Source of the DNA: Oceanihabitans sediminis
Lineage (GTDB): Bacteria > Bacteroidota > Bacteroidia > Flavobacteriales > Flavobacteriaceae
Length of the DNA: 64,000 nucleotides
Reading direction: 5' to 3'
Assembly: GCF_003337215.1 (NCBI RefSeq)
Contig: NZ_QPIG01000001.1
Coordinates: forward strand, 558,001-622,000
Both the position numbers and the translations under genes were made by a program. This document shows, piece by piece, positions 44,490 to 54,578 of this stretch. Positions within the stretch are counted from its first letter, which is position 1, and every line of letters starts with the position of its first letter. The notes under the pieces were generated by a model, which saw only the letters and a list, made by a program, of their open reading frames with translations, did not search any database and had not been told where the DNA came from.

Positions 44490-45098
44490 TTACTTCTGAG
44501 AACGTAAAACTGGGTTTAGTTCATCGTCATTATACATTTTCATTTGCTTGTACACTTTCATGTATTTATCTCCGTTTGCAATATCATTTAATAAAGTATC
44601 AATTGCAGTACTTAAATCTACACGTTGCTCTAGTAAAATGTCTAATTTTTTCTGACAAGCTTCTCTATGTGCTTCTGAAGCATCTTCACGAGTAGCTTCT
44701 TCATGCATATGGTATACTTTTAGTGCTAAAATAGAAAGTCTATCTACTCCCCAAGCAGGGCTTTCGGTATTAATTGTAGCATTTTCTTTTACAGAAACAT
44801 CTTTATATTTCTCTAAAAAATAACTATCAATATACTCCACCATATCTGTTCTATCTTGGTTTGAAGCATCAATTTGACGTTTCAGTTTTAAGGCAGCAAC
44901 AGGATCAATTTGTGGATCTCTAATAATATCTTCATAATGCCATTGTACTGTGTCAATCCAACATTTTCTGTATAATAAATGTTCTAATAAATTAGTGTCT
45001 TTGTCATATACATTGGTAAATGGTTGATCAACCGTATTTACTACGTGATATTTTTCAATTACTTCTTGAAATATTTTATTGGCTTTTTCTGAAAACAT
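44490..45098 (-). CDS. DUF4254 protein
   Basis: 202 residues, mostly helical. Blocks NLLEHLLYRKCWIDTVQWHY and LALKVYHMHEEATRED are characteristic. The family accompanies GT9 heptosyltransferases in Bacteroidota; its function is unproven. It starts 71 bases from the divergent upp gene. Confidence 0.88.
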   Translation of the reverse strand: MFSEKANKIFQEVIEKYHVVNTVDQPFTNVYDKDTNLLEHLLYRKCWIDTVQWHYEDIIRDPQIDPVAALKLKRQIDASNQDRTDMVEYIDSYFLEKYKDVSVKENATINTESPAWGVDRLSILALKVYHMHEEATREDASEAHREACQKKLDILLEQRVDLSTAIDTLLNDIANGDKYMKVYKQMKMYNDDELNPVLRSQK

Positions 45099-45169
45099 AA
45101 TGATAAATTTTAAAGATGTAAATATACTTCTAAATAATTAACTTTACCACTCAAAACAAAATTACAGCT

Positions 45170-45829
45170 ATGCATATTCACAATTTATCTGAAGAAAACT
45201 CGATTTTAAACACTTTTATTGCTGAAATAAGAGATGTAAACATTCAAAAGGACAGCATGCGTTTTAGACGAAATATTGAGCGTGTAGGTGAAATTTTAGG
45301 ATACGAAATGAGTAAATCTTTGCCTTTTAATTCTAAAAATGTAGAAACCCCATTAGGAAACTGCGATATAGATTTACCTGAAAGTGATATTGTTTTATGT
45401 TCTATCTTAAGAGCTGGAGTACCATTACACAACGGATTATTAAATTATTTTGATGCTGCAGAAAACGCATTTATTTCGGCATACAGACATCATAAAGAAA
45501 ATCCGGATACTTTTGAAATTATTGTAGAGTACTTAGCTTGCCCAAGTTTGGAAGGAAAAACATTGATTCTTGCAGACCCTATGCTTGCAACCGGACAATC
45601 TATGCTTGCAACTTTTGAAGCCTTAAAACCATTTGGAACTCCAAAAAGCGTGCATTTAATCAGTATTGTTGGAGCACAAGAAGGTGTTGATTATGTTAGT
45701 AAGAATTTTGCCGAAGATACCCATTTATGGATTGCAACAATAGACCCTAAACTAAACGACAAAGGCTATATTGTACCAGGAATAGGCGATGCAGGAGATT
45801 TAGCTTACGGACAAAAAGTTCAGCACTAA
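45170..45829 (+). CDS. upp: Uracil phosphoribosyltransferase
   Basis: 219 residues. The PRPP-binding loop appears as LILADPMLATGQSMLAT and the uracil-binding end as YIVPGIGDAGDLAYGQK. It converts uracil and PRPP to UMP in the pyrimidine salvage pathway. Its last 30 bases overlap the converging DUF6427 gene, so the two transcripts are antisense at their 3' ends. Confidence 0.97.
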   Translation: MHIHNLSEENSILNTFIAEIRDVNIQKDSMRFRRNIERVGEILGYEMSKSLPFNSKNVETPLGNCDIDLPESDIVLCSILRAGVPLHNGLLNYFDAAENAFISAYRHHKENPDTFEIIVEYLACPSLEGKTLILADPMLATGQSMLATFEALKPFGTPKSVHLISIVGAQEGVDYVSKNFAEDTHLWIATIDPKLNDKGYIVPGIGDAGDLAYGQKVQH

Positions 45830-46741
45830 AAATACGATTGGGGTAATTAATAGTACACTAAAAAACACCTCTTTAATCCATTTCTGTTTTATTAACTCTA
45901 TATAATTAGCAATCACAATTACTAAAGGAGCAAATAGAAACAGAAAATCACTTCCGTTTTTATTCGGGGAAATTAAAATGATTACTACGGCAATAAACAT
46001 ACCTGCAAAAACGACCTTAAATCCAGGCCTTAACCCGCTAGTTTTCATTTTAATACTAGACACATAAGAAAAAGAAGACCATAAACCAAAAACCAACATA
46101 ATTGCAGTTGAAACTATATACTGCAATGTATTATAGACACTTAAATCTAGGCATATAGCATGATTCACTTTAAAAAAACGAAAATAACCATCATGCATCA
46201 CTATAGAAGCCCCAACACATAAAATAAACAAGGTCATTAATCCCACAAAAGGGATTACCCAATGTTTTATATTATCATCTGAATGAAACAATAAGATTAA
46301 AGGAATAAGCAGAAAAAATAAAATTGCCCAAAAGTAAAATAAGGCTGCAATACCAATTAACATTGCTGCATCAAACAACTTTGCTTTAACTCTTTTTTTT
46401 GTTCGTAAGCTTACTAATCGTCTAACTGCCAATAAAATAAAAAAGTTAGCCCATATAACTTTTGCACTAAACAAAGATTCAGGTAGCAAAAGTAGAAAGA
46501 AGCTAAAAAGGACAATTTCAAGATTACTCTTTGGAGTTAAATCGTTTTTAGAAGCAATAAAATTCAGTACCAAAATAGAGAAATAAAGCCCTAAAAAAGT
46601 TATCACCTGTTCAAAAATAAACATACTAGATACTGGCGCATCTATATGCTTAAATTTGATTGTTAAAAATGCTAAAGCAGTAATAACAAAAACAATTAAA
46701 AAATTAATTGGTTTAGATTTACTGAAAATACTTGTAATCAT
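45800..46741 (-). CDS. Multi-pass membrane protein (DUF6427-like)
   Basis: 313 residues with about eight to nine membrane helices and almost no soluble part. It starts MITSIFSKSKPINFLIVFVI. I recall this as the Flavobacteriia family DUF6427 found next to upp and purD, but the name is from memory. Function unknown. It is divergent from the small membrane protein gene at 46789. Confidence 0.78.
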   Translation of the reverse strand: MITSIFSKSKPINFLIVFVITALAFLTIKFKHIDAPVSSMFIFEQVITFLGLYFSILVLNFIASKNDLTPKSNLEIVLFSFFLLLLPESLFSAKVIWANFFILLAVRRLVSLRTKKRVKAKLFDAAMLIGIAALFYFWAILFFLLIPLILLFHSDDNIKHWVIPFVGLMTLFILCVGASIVMHDGYFRFFKVNHAICLDLSVYNTLQYIVSTAIMLVFGLWSSFSYVSSIKMKTSGLRPGFKVVFAGMFIAVVIILISPNKNGSDFLFLFAPLVIVIANYIELIKQKWIKEVFFSVLLITPIVFLVLNFLSVS

Positions 46742-46761
46742 GAACCCTTTTTGTATTTTTG
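46732..46761 (+). promoter_or_regulatory. Candidate Bacteroidota promoter of the small membrane protein gene
   Basis: A TTG -33 element (46732-46734) and TATTTTTG -7 element (46754-46761) are separated by 19 bases. The predicted start of transcription lies about 20 bases before ATG 46789, which supports that start rather than the upstream ATG at 46759. Confidence 0.6.
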
Positions 46762-46788
46762 CATTGTAAATATACTATTATTACTATT

Positions 46789-47016
46789 ATGAAAGACTTC
46801 TTATACGCAATTCAGGATTTATTTGTGGATGTATTATTTGCTCCTATTGATGCTTTAGTAGCATTAGAATTAGAGAATTGGTTTGCTGCAAACATCTTTT
46901 CTTGGATTTTTATTCTTATTGGATTTGTTGCCATGGTTTATTGGATGATGCAATTAAGAAAATTTGACAAGAATAACGAAGAGGATAAAAGTATCTCTTC
47001 GCATTCTTTTTTATAA
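46789..47016 (+). CDS. Small membrane protein (DUF6341-like)
   Basis: 75 residues from ATG 46789 (MKDFLYAIQDLFVDVLFAPI). One firm membrane helix (IFSWIFILIGFVAMVYWMM) precedes a charged tail ending KSISSHSFL. I chose this start over ATG 46759, because that one overlaps the -7 box. The protein resembles a short Flavobacteriia family (recalled as DUF6341) placed next to purD. The function is unknown. Its stop is four bases from the converging purD stop. Confidence 0.82.
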   Translation: MKDFLYAIQDLFVDVLFAPIDALVALELENWFAANIFSWIFILIGFVAMVYWMMQLRKFDKNNEEDKSISSHSFL

Positions 47017-47020
47017 GATT

Positions 47021-48292
47021 TTATAAGTCAAATCCAATATCTTTACGATAATACATCTTATCAAAATGTAGTTTTTCTATACTTTGGTAAGATTTTTTTA
47101 TGGCCTCTTTGTAGGTATCTCCGTAGCTAGTAATTGCCATTACACGCCCTCCAGAAGTCACTATCTTATCATTTTCTAGTTTTGCTCCGGCATGAAAAGC
47201 TATAGAATCTGTAATGTTTTCTACACCAGAAATTTCTTTTCCTTTTTCATAAGCTTCCGGGTAACCACCAGACACTAACATTACTGTTGTTGCTGCTCTT
47301 TCATCAATTTCAATAGCAACTTTATCTAAAGTCTGATTGGCTATAGCTTGAAATATTTCAACTAAATCATTTTTAAGTCTAGGCAAAACCACTTCGGTTT
47401 CTGGGTCTCCCATTCTAACGTTATACTCGATAACCTTAGGGTCGTCACCAACTTTAATTAAGCCTATAAAAACGAAACCTTTATAAGGTAAGTTATCTTT
47501 TTGTAAGCCAGAAATAGTAGGCTTTACAATACGCTCTTCAATTTTATTTAAAAATGCTTCTGTAACAAAAGGAACTGGAGAAACCGCTCCCATTCCACCG
47601 GTATTTAATCCTGTATCTCCTTCTCCTATTCGTTTATAATCTTTTGCCGTTGGAAGGATTTTGTAGTTTTTTCCGTCTGTAAGTACAAAGCAACTAAGTT
47701 CTATTCCGTCAAGAAACTCTTCAATCACCACTTTATTACTTGCTGTACCAAATTTTGCATCTACCAACATGCTTTTTAGTTCTGCTTTAGCCTCTTCTAA
47801 GCTATTTAGAATTAAAACACCTTTACCTGCTGCTAATCCGTCTGCTTTTAAAACATACGGAGGGTTTAAAGTTTCTAAAAAAGCATAACCTTCTTGTACA
47901 TTGCTAGCATCAAAACTTTGGTAAGCTGCAGTTGGAATGTTATGTCTGTACATAAATTCTTTTGCAAACTCCTTGCTTCCTTCTAATTCTGCTGCGGCTT
48001 TTTCAGGACCTATAACAGAAACATGCTTTAAGTCGGCATCGTTTAAAAAGAAATCATGAACCCCTTGTACTAAAGGATCTTCTGGCCCCACAACAACCAT
48101 GTTTATTTCTTTTTCTAAAACTAAGGTTTTAATAGCTTGAAAATCTGTAACTCCAATATTCACATTGGTAGCAATTTTAGCTGTTCCGGAGTTTCCAGGA
48201 GCAACATAAAGGTTTTTACATAAAGGGCTTTGAGAAATTTTCCAGGCAAAAGTATGCTCTCTTCCGCCAGAACCAAGAATTAAAATTGTCAT
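47021..48292 (-). CDS. purD: Phosphoribosylamine--glycine ligase
   Basis: 423 residues, family length. Begins MTILILGSGGREHTFAW, then VGPEDPLVQGV, the ATP-grasp block VLKADGLAAGKGVLI and NVRMGDPETEVVLPRL. It makes glycinamide ribonucleotide in purine synthesis. Its ATG overlaps the possible upstream ATG of the divergent CapK-like gene by two bases. Confidence 0.98.
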   Translation of the reverse strand: MTILILGSGGREHTFAWKISQSPLCKNLYVAPGNSGTAKIATNVNIGVTDFQAIKTLVLEKEINMVVVGPEDPLVQGVHDFFLNDADLKHVSVIGPEKAAAELEGSKEFAKEFMYRHNIPTAAYQSFDASNVQEGYAFLETLNPPYVLKADGLAAGKGVLILNSLEEAKAELKSMLVDAKFGTASNKVVIEEFLDGIELSCFVLTDGKNYKILPTAKDYKRIGEGDTGLNTGGMGAVSPVPFVTEAFLNKIEERIVKPTISGLQKDNLPYKGFVFIGLIKVGDDPKVIEYNVRMGDPETEVVLPRLKNDLVEIFQAIANQTLDKVAIEIDERAATTVMLVSGGYPEAYEKGKEISGVENITDSIAFHAGAKLENDKIVTSGGRVMAITSYGDTYKEAIKKSYQSIEKLHFDKMYYRKDIGFDL

Positions 48293-48323
48293 GTTGTTTT
48301 TTGTTTGTTCAAAAATAAAACTA

Positions 48324-49688
48324 ATGCTTCGATTACACGAATATTTTTTATTTACTTTACAAAAATATCTTTTACAGTTGAATTTATTTGATCTTTCTTT
48401 AAAATTAAATGGCTTTCCTATTTCGAAGGCTAGACTTGCTTTAGAGGAAATTCAAAATATAAAGGATACAGACTTTGAAGCCTATATCTTTCAAAAAAGA
48501 AAAGAGATTTTAGATTATCATCTTCAAAATAATTCCTTCTATAAAGAAATTATAAAAAACGCTGATATTAAAGATTGGAAGGATGTTCCTGTAATGACAA
48601 AACGGGATGTACAGCGCCCTTTAGAACAAAGACTTTCTAAAGGATTTTCAACCAAAAACGTATATATAAGTAATACCTCAGGCGCTTCTGGAGATCCTTT
48701 TTTCTATGCAAAAGACAACTTTTGCCATGCCTTAACTTGGTCTATTATTCAAAATAGATTTGGTTGGTTTGATATTGATTTTAACAAATCGAAACAAGCA
48801 CGATTTTACGGAATTCCCTTAGACAAAAAAGGGTATTATAAAGAGAGGCTTAAAGACGCATTAGGCAATAGGTATCGCTTTTCTGTTTTTGATTTAAGTG
48901 ATACAGCTTTTGAAAAATGCTTGGAGAAATTCAAAAAAACGCCTTTTGATTACATCAATGGTTACACTAGTAGCATTGTACAATTTGCAAAATTCCTTAA
49001 AAAGAAAAACCTCATCCTCACAACTGTTTGTCCTAGATTAAAAGCCTGCGTAGTAACTTCTGAAATGCTTTTTGAAGAAGACAAAAAACTGTTAGAAAAA
49101 CAACTTAATGTACCGGTTATTAACGAATATGGTGTTTCGGAAATAGATTTAATCGCGTTTCAAAACCCAGAAGATATCTGGCAAGTAAACAGCGAAACTA
49201 CGTATGTAGAAATATTAGATGAGAACGACCATATTTTACCATATGGAGAAGAGGGCCGAATTGTAGTTACATCTCTTTATAACAAGGCACATCCGTTTAT
49301 ACGCTATGATAGTGGAGACATTGGGATCTTAAGTAAAGAGAGTACAATGCAAAAACCTATTCTTGAGAAACTAATTGGTAGGACCAATGATATTGCCATT
49401 TTACCTAGCGGAAAAAAAGCGGCAGGATTAACTTTTTATTATATTACTAAAAGCATTATTGAGGACGACGGAAAAGTAAGAGAGTTTATTATAGAACAAC
49501 ATAAAATAGACACTTTTAAAGTTATTTACGCGAGTTCAGAGGTGATTTCTAAAGATAAAATAGAAAAGATAAAATCTGAAATGGAAAACTATCTAGAAAA
49601 AGGGCTAAAGGTTATTTTTGAGAGACAAGATATGATTAAGCGATCTAAAAGTGGAAAACTGAAACAATTTACATCCTTTATTAATTAA
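48324..49688 (+). CDS. CapK/PaaK-like AMP-forming ligase
   Basis: 454 residues from ATG 48324 (MLRLHEYFLFTLQKYL). An in-frame ATG at 48291 overlaps purD and is less likely. The adenylate-forming signature is YISNTSGASGDPFFYAKD, and INEYGVSEID plus IRYDSGDIG are also present. Related enzymes (CapK, PaaK) activate a carboxylate as acyl-AMP. In capsule loci they are thought to modify or transfer a residue onto the polysaccharide. It opens the polysaccharide locus and is followed after five bases by a glycosyltransferase. Confidence 0.85.
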   Translation: MLRLHEYFLFTLQKYLLQLNLFDLSLKLNGFPISKARLALEEIQNIKDTDFEAYIFQKRKEILDYHLQNNSFYKEIIKNADIKDWKDVPVMTKRDVQRPLEQRLSKGFSTKNVYISNTSGASGDPFFYAKDNFCHALTWSIIQNRFGWFDIDFNKSKQARFYGIPLDKKGYYKERLKDALGNRYRFSVFDLSDTAFEKCLEKFKKTPFDYINGYTSSIVQFAKFLKKKNLILTTVCPRLKACVVTSEMLFEEDKKLLEKQLNVPVINEYGVSEIDLIAFQNPEDIWQVNSETTYVEILDENDHILPYGEEGRIVVTSLYNKAHPFIRYDSGDIGILSKESTMQKPILEKLIGRTNDIAILPSGKKAAGLTFYYITKSIIEDDGKVREFIIEQHKIDTFKVIYASSEVISKDKIEKIKSEMENYLEKGLKVIFERQDMIKRSKSGKLKQFTSFIN

Positions 49689-49693
49689 TATAA

Positions 49694-50857
49694 ATGAAAG
49701 ACGTTTTAATTATAACAAGTTACTTCCCGCCAGAAATTGGAGCTGCCTCTAATCGTATTTTCCATTTAGCAGAAGGTTTAGAAAAACGCAACTTTAACGT
49801 TCAAGTTATCACCCCCTTACCAAACTACCCAACGGGAAAAATATTTGAAAACTACAAAGGGGAGTTTAGGCACAGTAGTACAGAAAACAACATACAAATC
49901 CATAGATTATGGCTTTATGCAACGGTATCTAAAAATAAGTTTTTGCGTCTAATAGCTATGCTTTCTTACAGTTTCAGTTTGATATGGTTTTTTACATTTA
50001 ATAAAATTCCTAAAACCGTAATTGTTCAATCCCCACCTTTGTTAGTTGCATTTACTTCAATGTTTTTTTTACGTTCTAAAAAAAGAAAACTTATTTTAAA
50101 CGTGAGCGATTTATGGCCTATAGCAGGATTAGAACTTGGAGCTTTAAAGAAGAACTTCAGCTATAAAATGCTTGAAAATATTGAGCGTTTTAATTATAAA
50201 TCTGCCGATATAATATTAGGGCAAAGTGAAGAAATACTCACACATATACGAACACTATCTCCAGAAAAGAAAAGCTTATTATACAGAAACTATCCTGATT
50301 TTATAGCTCCGAAGATAGTAGAAAGAAGTCCTAATGAAACGAAGATAAAACTAGTGTACGCAGGTCTTTTGGGTATTGCACAAGGAATTCATAAACTCTG
50401 TACCGAATTAAAATATAACCATATAGAGTTACATATATATGGTTCTGGGGCAGAACAAAATCTAATTGAAGATTTCATAAAAAAGCATCCAAAACTACCT
50501 ATTTATTTCCACGGAAGTGTAAGCAGAAGCAGTTTACACAAAGCCCTTTTACAATATGATATTGCTATTATTCCACTATTAAACAGAATTTACGGATCGG
50601 TTCCTTCTAAAATATTTGAATACGCAAAACTAGGCCTTCCTATATTATATTTTGGAGGTGGTGAAGGAGAAAATATTGTTAATGAAAACAAACTAGGTTG
50701 GGTTGCTGAAGCAGGGAATTACCAAGATTTAAATAAGCTTATTGCAAGAATAAATACTTCGGAACTGACTTTAGAGTATAAACAGAAAATAAAAGAAAAA
50801 GCAATAAACGTATTTAATTTAGAGAAGCAATTAGAAGAAGTTTCAAGGTTAATCTAA
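49694..50857 (+). CDS. Glycosyltransferase family 4 (WbuB-like)
   Basis: 387 residues. N-terminal VLIITSYFPPEIGAASNRIF, then ITPLPNYPTGK, SDLWPIAGLELGAL and the C-terminal GT4 blocks IPLLNRIYGSVPSKIFEYA and GLPILYFGGGEGENIV. These fit WbuB-type N-acetyl-fucosaminyl or related transferases acting at the cytoplasmic membrane. It overlaps the 3' end of the converging sugar transferase gene by four bases. Confidence 0.9.
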   Translation: MKDVLIITSYFPPEIGAASNRIFHLAEGLEKRNFNVQVITPLPNYPTGKIFENYKGEFRHSSTENNIQIHRLWLYATVSKNKFLRLIAMLSYSFSLIWFFTFNKIPKTVIVQSPPLLVAFTSMFFLRSKKRKLILNVSDLWPIAGLELGALKKNFSYKMLENIERFNYKSADIILGQSEEILTHIRTLSPEKKSLLYRNYPDFIAPKIVERSPNETKIKLVYAGLLGIAQGIHKLCTELKYNHIELHIYGSGAEQNLIEDFIKKHPKLPIYFHGSVSRSSLHKALLQYDIAIIPLLNRIYGSVPSKIFEYAKLGLPILYFGGGEGENIVNENKLGWVAEAGNYQDLNKLIARINTSELTLEYKQKIKEKAINVFNLEKQLEEVSRLI

Positions 50858-52212
50858 TATGCTTTCTCCTCACCTCTTATGGTGTTTATGAGGGTTTTAA
50901 GGATGATTTTAAAATCTAATAATAACGACCAATTTTCAATATAAAAAATATCATATTTAACACGACCAATAATATCCTTATCGGTTTCCACCTCTCCTCT
51001 ATAGCCGCTAATTTGTGCTAATCCGGTAATACCAGGCTTCACAAAGTGACGAACCATAAACTTATCTATTTTCTTAGCATACATATTGGTATGGCTTACC
51101 ATATGAGGTCTTGGACCAACTACAGACATATCTCCAAAAAGCACATTATAGAATTGAGGAAGTTCATCTATACTTGTTTTTCTTATAAATTTCCCTACTC
51201 TAGTTACACGTTGATCTCCTCTAGTAGCTTGATGTAAATGCGCATTTTTATTTGGCATCATAGATCTGAATTTATAACATTCAAACTCCTTATAGTTGAA
51301 ACCGTTTCTAGATTGTTTGAAAAACACAGGCCCTTTAGACTCTAGTTTTATTAAAATAGCTATTAAAGGGGTTAACCAAGATAAAAAGAAAACGATGACT
51401 AGTGAAGAAAAAACAATATCAAAAGCTCTTTTTACAAACTGATTTACAGAGTCTTCTAAGGGAATATTTCTTAAGGATAGAATTGGAATATAATCATAGT
51501 ATTCATATTTTAATTTCTTTGAATACACATCCTTATTATCTGGTAAAAACTTAACTAATTTCAGATTATTATCCGCAAAATCAACCACTTTATTAAGCTG
51601 ACTATTTGTTAATTGCGATAAAGAACAATAGATTTCATCAACTTTTTCTTCTTTTATAAATCTGAAACAAGCTTCTATTTCTTCATCTGTTATGTTTTTA
51701 AAACTAAAGGTTTTTGTGTGAGAATAACCATATTCTGGGTTTTCTGTAAAAAACTCTTCTAAAGCTTGCGTTTGTTTGTTTTTTCCTAAAATTGCAGTAA
51801 TCCTAAAGTTACCACCAAAGGAAACCCTATATCTCTGTAATAAATAATAAAGTGCAAACTTAAATATGCTAATTAAAAGAAAAACGGAACCTACATATTT
51901 AAAGATTGTTTCTGGGAGAATATTAATTTTATAATAAAGACCTGAGAAAGCAAAAACGACAAGGGTAAAAAGCGCCATTTGCCTTAAAATAAGCGATATT
52001 ATCAACACCTCCTTCGTATACCTAAAAACAGCATAGAAATTAGAATACAAGGATATAACAACCCAAGCAATAGAGATTAGAAACACAAATGAAACGGGAT
52101 CTACACTTTTGAAAAAACAAAGTAGCGCAAGACCGTTAATGATGCTTAAATCTATAAAATACGAGATTGGTCTTAAATAGACTGAATATCTTCCGGGTTT
52201 AACTGTACTCAA
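50854..52212 (-). CDS. Undecaprenyl-phosphate sugar-1-phosphate transferase (WcaJ-like)
   Basis: 452 residues. Four N-terminal membrane helices, a Rossmann-like middle and a C-terminal transferase domain with KRAFDIVFSSLVIVFFLSW, GPVFFKQSRNGFNYKEFECY, KFRSM, TSIDELPQFYNVLFGDMSVV and GPRPH. It starts polysaccharide synthesis by moving a sugar 1-phosphate (often glucose or galactose) to undecaprenyl phosphate. Its start is one base after the uxs-like gene stop; the three genes ugd, uxs and this one form an operon. Confidence 0.93.
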   Translation of the reverse strand: MSTVKPGRYSVYLRPISYFIDLSIINGLALLCFFKSVDPVSFVFLISIAWVVISLYSNFYAVFRYTKEVLIISLILRQMALFTLVVFAFSGLYYKINILPETIFKYVGSVFLLISIFKFALYYLLQRYRVSFGGNFRITAILGKNKQTQALEEFFTENPEYGYSHTKTFSFKNITDEEIEACFRFIKEEKVDEIYCSLSQLTNSQLNKVVDFADNNLKLVKFLPDNKDVYSKKLKYEYYDYIPILSLRNIPLEDSVNQFVKRAFDIVFSSLVIVFFLSWLTPLIAILIKLESKGPVFFKQSRNGFNYKEFECYKFRSMMPNKNAHLHQATRGDQRVTRVGKFIRKTSIDELPQFYNVLFGDMSVVGPRPHMVSHTNMYAKKIDKFMVRHFVKPGITGLAQISGYRGEVETDKDIIGRVKYDIFYIENWSLLLDFKIILKTLINTIRGEEKAY

Positions 52213-52213
52213 T

Positions 52214-53200
52214 TTATTTTTTTATGTGTTTAGAGAAATCTTTATGCTCACTTTTATGTAGCTCCTCTTCAGATAGTGACTTAAAATAATTGAATGTTTT
52301 TAACATTCCTTCTTCCCTTTCTACTTTTGGATACCAGCCTAATAGTTTTTTTGCTAATGAAATATCTGGCTGTCTTTGCATTGGGTCGTCTACAGGTAGA
52401 TCTTTATAAATAATTTTTTGCTCTGTATTTGTAAGCTTAATTATTTCTTCCGCAAAGTCTTTGATTGTTATTTCATTAGGGTTACCAATATTTACTGGAT
52501 AAGAATAATCACTAAATAACAATTTATAAATTCCTTCTACTTGATCATCAACATAACAGAAAGACCTTGTTTGCATTCCGTCGCCAAAAACGGTTAAGTC
52601 TTCACCTCTTAAAGCTTGCCCCATAAAAGCAGGAATTACTCTACCATCGTTTAATCGCATTCTTGGACCATAAGTATTAAATATACGCACGATACGTGTT
52701 TCTAAACCATGAAATCTATGATAAGCCATAGTAATTGACTCTTGAAAGCGTTTTGCTTCGTCATAAACTCCTCTTGGACCTATAGTATTAACGTTACCGT
52801 AATATTCTTCGGTTTGTGGATGAACTAACGGATCTCCGTACACTTCGGAAGTAGATGCAATTAATAATCTAGCATTTTTAGCCTTAGCTAAACCCAAAAG
52901 ATTATGTGTTCCTAAGGAACCAACTTTTAAAGTTTGAATTGGAATTTTCAAATAATCGATAGGACTTGCTGGTGAAGCAAAATGTAGGATATAATGTAAA
53001 TCTCCTTCAATTTTTATGTATTCTGTAACATCATGTTCTATAAATTCAAAATTTGGGTTATCAGCTAAATGGCTAATGTTTTTCTTATCTCCGGTAATGA
53101 AATTATCCATACCAATGACATAGAATCCTTCTTTTAAGAATTTATCGGTTAAATGCGAACCTAAAAAACCTGCTGCTCCTGTTATAAGTACCTTCTTCAT
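52214..53200 (-). CDS. uxs: UDP-glucuronate decarboxylase
   Basis: 328 residues, extended SDR fold. NAD-binding [16 protein letters not shown] (6-21), active-site pair YDEAKR with upstream [15 protein letters not shown], and [19 protein letters not shown] are typical of UDP-xylose synthases. It turns UDP-glucuronate into UDP-xylose in the cytosol. Its partner, UDP-glucose dehydrogenase, is encoded 10 bases upstream, so both steps are consecutive. Other epimerases of this fold are less likely. Confidence 0.92.
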   Translation of the reverse strand: MKKVLITGAAGFLGSHLTDKFLKEGFYVIGMDNFITGDKKNISHLADNPNFEFIEHDVTEYIKIEGDLHYILHFASPASPIDYLKIPIQTLKVGSLGTHNLLGLAKAKNARLLIASTSEVYGDPLVHPQTEEYYGNVNTIGPRGVYDEAKRFQESITMAYHRFHGLETRIVRIFNTYGPRMRLNDGRVIPAFMGQALRGEDLTVFGDGMQTRSFCYVDDQVEGIYKLLFSDYSYPVNIGNPNEITIKDFAEEIIKLTNTEQKIIYKDLPVDDPMQRQPDISLAKKLLGWYPKVEREEGMLKTFNYFKSLSEEELHKSEHKDFSKHIKK

Positions 53201-53210
53201 AAATGTGTTT

Positions 53211-54515
53211 TTAAGATGTTCTTCCTATCGAACTATAATTAAACCCTTCTGCCTTCATTTCTTTTACATCGTATAAGTTTCTACCATCAAAAATCACAGG
53301 ATTATTCATTATCTGTTTTAGCTTATCTAGATCTGGTGTTCTAAAAATACTCCATTCTGTACATATAATAAGCGCATCTACATCCTTTGCTGCCTCATAC
53401 ATATTATTAGCATATTGTAACTGGTCGCCAAACTTTCGTTTTACATTAGGCATTGCTTCTGGGTCATACACCTTTAAGTTTGCCTCGTGTTTTAATAGCT
53501 CTTCCATCATATATAATGCTGGAGCTTCACGAATATCATCAGTTTCTGGTTTGAATGCTAAGCCCCAAATAGCAAAGGTTTTTCCTTTTAAATCCATATT
53601 AAAATGCGAAAGTATTCTAGGAATTAATATTTTTTTCTGAATATCATTCACTTTAATTACTGCATTTAAAATATCGAAATCGTAATTATTCTCTTTTCCG
53701 GATTTATGTAATGCTTTTACATCCTTAGGAAAACAAGAACCACCATACCCTATTCCTGGAAAAAGGAAGCGTTTACCAATACGAGAATCTGTTCCCATAC
53801 CTAAGCGAACCATATCTACATCTGCACCAACTTTTTCACAAAAGTTAGCTATTTCATTCATAAAGGTAATTTTTGTGGCTAAAAAAGAATTCGCAGCATA
53901 CTTAGTAAGTTCTGCTGACTTTTCATCCATAATAATAATTGGGTTTCCTGATCTTACGAACGGACTATATAGTTTTTGCATTAATGCTGTTGCTCTATCG
54001 GAACTTGAACCTATTACTATTCTTTCTGGTTTTAAGAAATCATCTACAGCAAAACCTTCACGTAAAAATTCCGGATTAGAAACTACATCAAAATCTACCG
54101 TTGTTTCATTTGCTATAGCTTCTTTTACTCTATCTGATGTACCTACTGGAACGGTACTTTTGTCTACAATAACCTTATATTCTGTAAGAAGCTTCCCAAT
54201 ATCTTTAGCTGCTCCTAAAACATAAGAAAGGTCTGCAGAACCATCCTCATCTTCTGGAGTTGGAAGCGCTAAGAAAATAATCTCTCCGTGATCGATTCCT
54301 TCCTGTAAAGAAGTAGAGAAACGTAGCCTATCTTCTTTTATATTTCTATCAAACAAAACATCTAGTAAAGGCTCATAAATAGGAACAATACCATTTTGCA
54401 TTTGTTTTACCTTTTCTTCATTTATGTCTATACAAAGAACTTCGTTACCTGTTTCTGCTAAACAGGTACCTGTTACTAAGCCAACATAGCCTGTGCCAAT
54501 TACTGATATTTTCAT
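53211..54515 (-). CDS. ugd: UDP-glucose 6-dehydrogenase
   Basis: 434 residues. Begins [20 protein letters not shown], then [20 protein letters not shown], the catalytic Cys loop [16 protein letters not shown] and the C-terminal [17 protein letters not shown]. It oxidises UDP-glucose twice to UDP-glucuronate with NAD. The product can be used directly or passed to the decarboxylase next door. Confidence 0.97.
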   Translation of the reverse strand: MKISVIGTGYVGLVTGTCLAETGNEVLCIDINEEKVKQMQNGIVPIYEPLLDVLFDRNIKEDRLRFSTSLQEGIDHGEIIFLALPTPEDEDGSADLSYVLGAAKDIGKLLTEYKVIVDKSTVPVGTSDRVKEAIANETTVDFDVVSNPEFLREGFAVDDFLKPERIVIGSSSDRATALMQKLYSPFVRSGNPIIIMDEKSAELTKYAANSFLATKITFMNEIANFCEKVGADVDMVRLGMGTDSRIGKRFLFPGIGYGGSCFPKDVKALHKSGKENNYDFDILNAVIKVNDIQKKILIPRILSHFNMDLKGKTFAIWGLAFKPETDDIREAPALYMMEELLKHEANLKVYDPEAMPNVKRKFGDQLQYANNMYEAAKDVDALIICTEWSIFRTPDLDKLKQIMNNPVIFDGRNLYDVKEMKAEGFNYSSIGRTS

Positions 54516-54578
54516 AATGTTTGATTTATGTTAAACAAAAATAGGAAATAAATAGAGTATGTTACTTAAAATAGATTC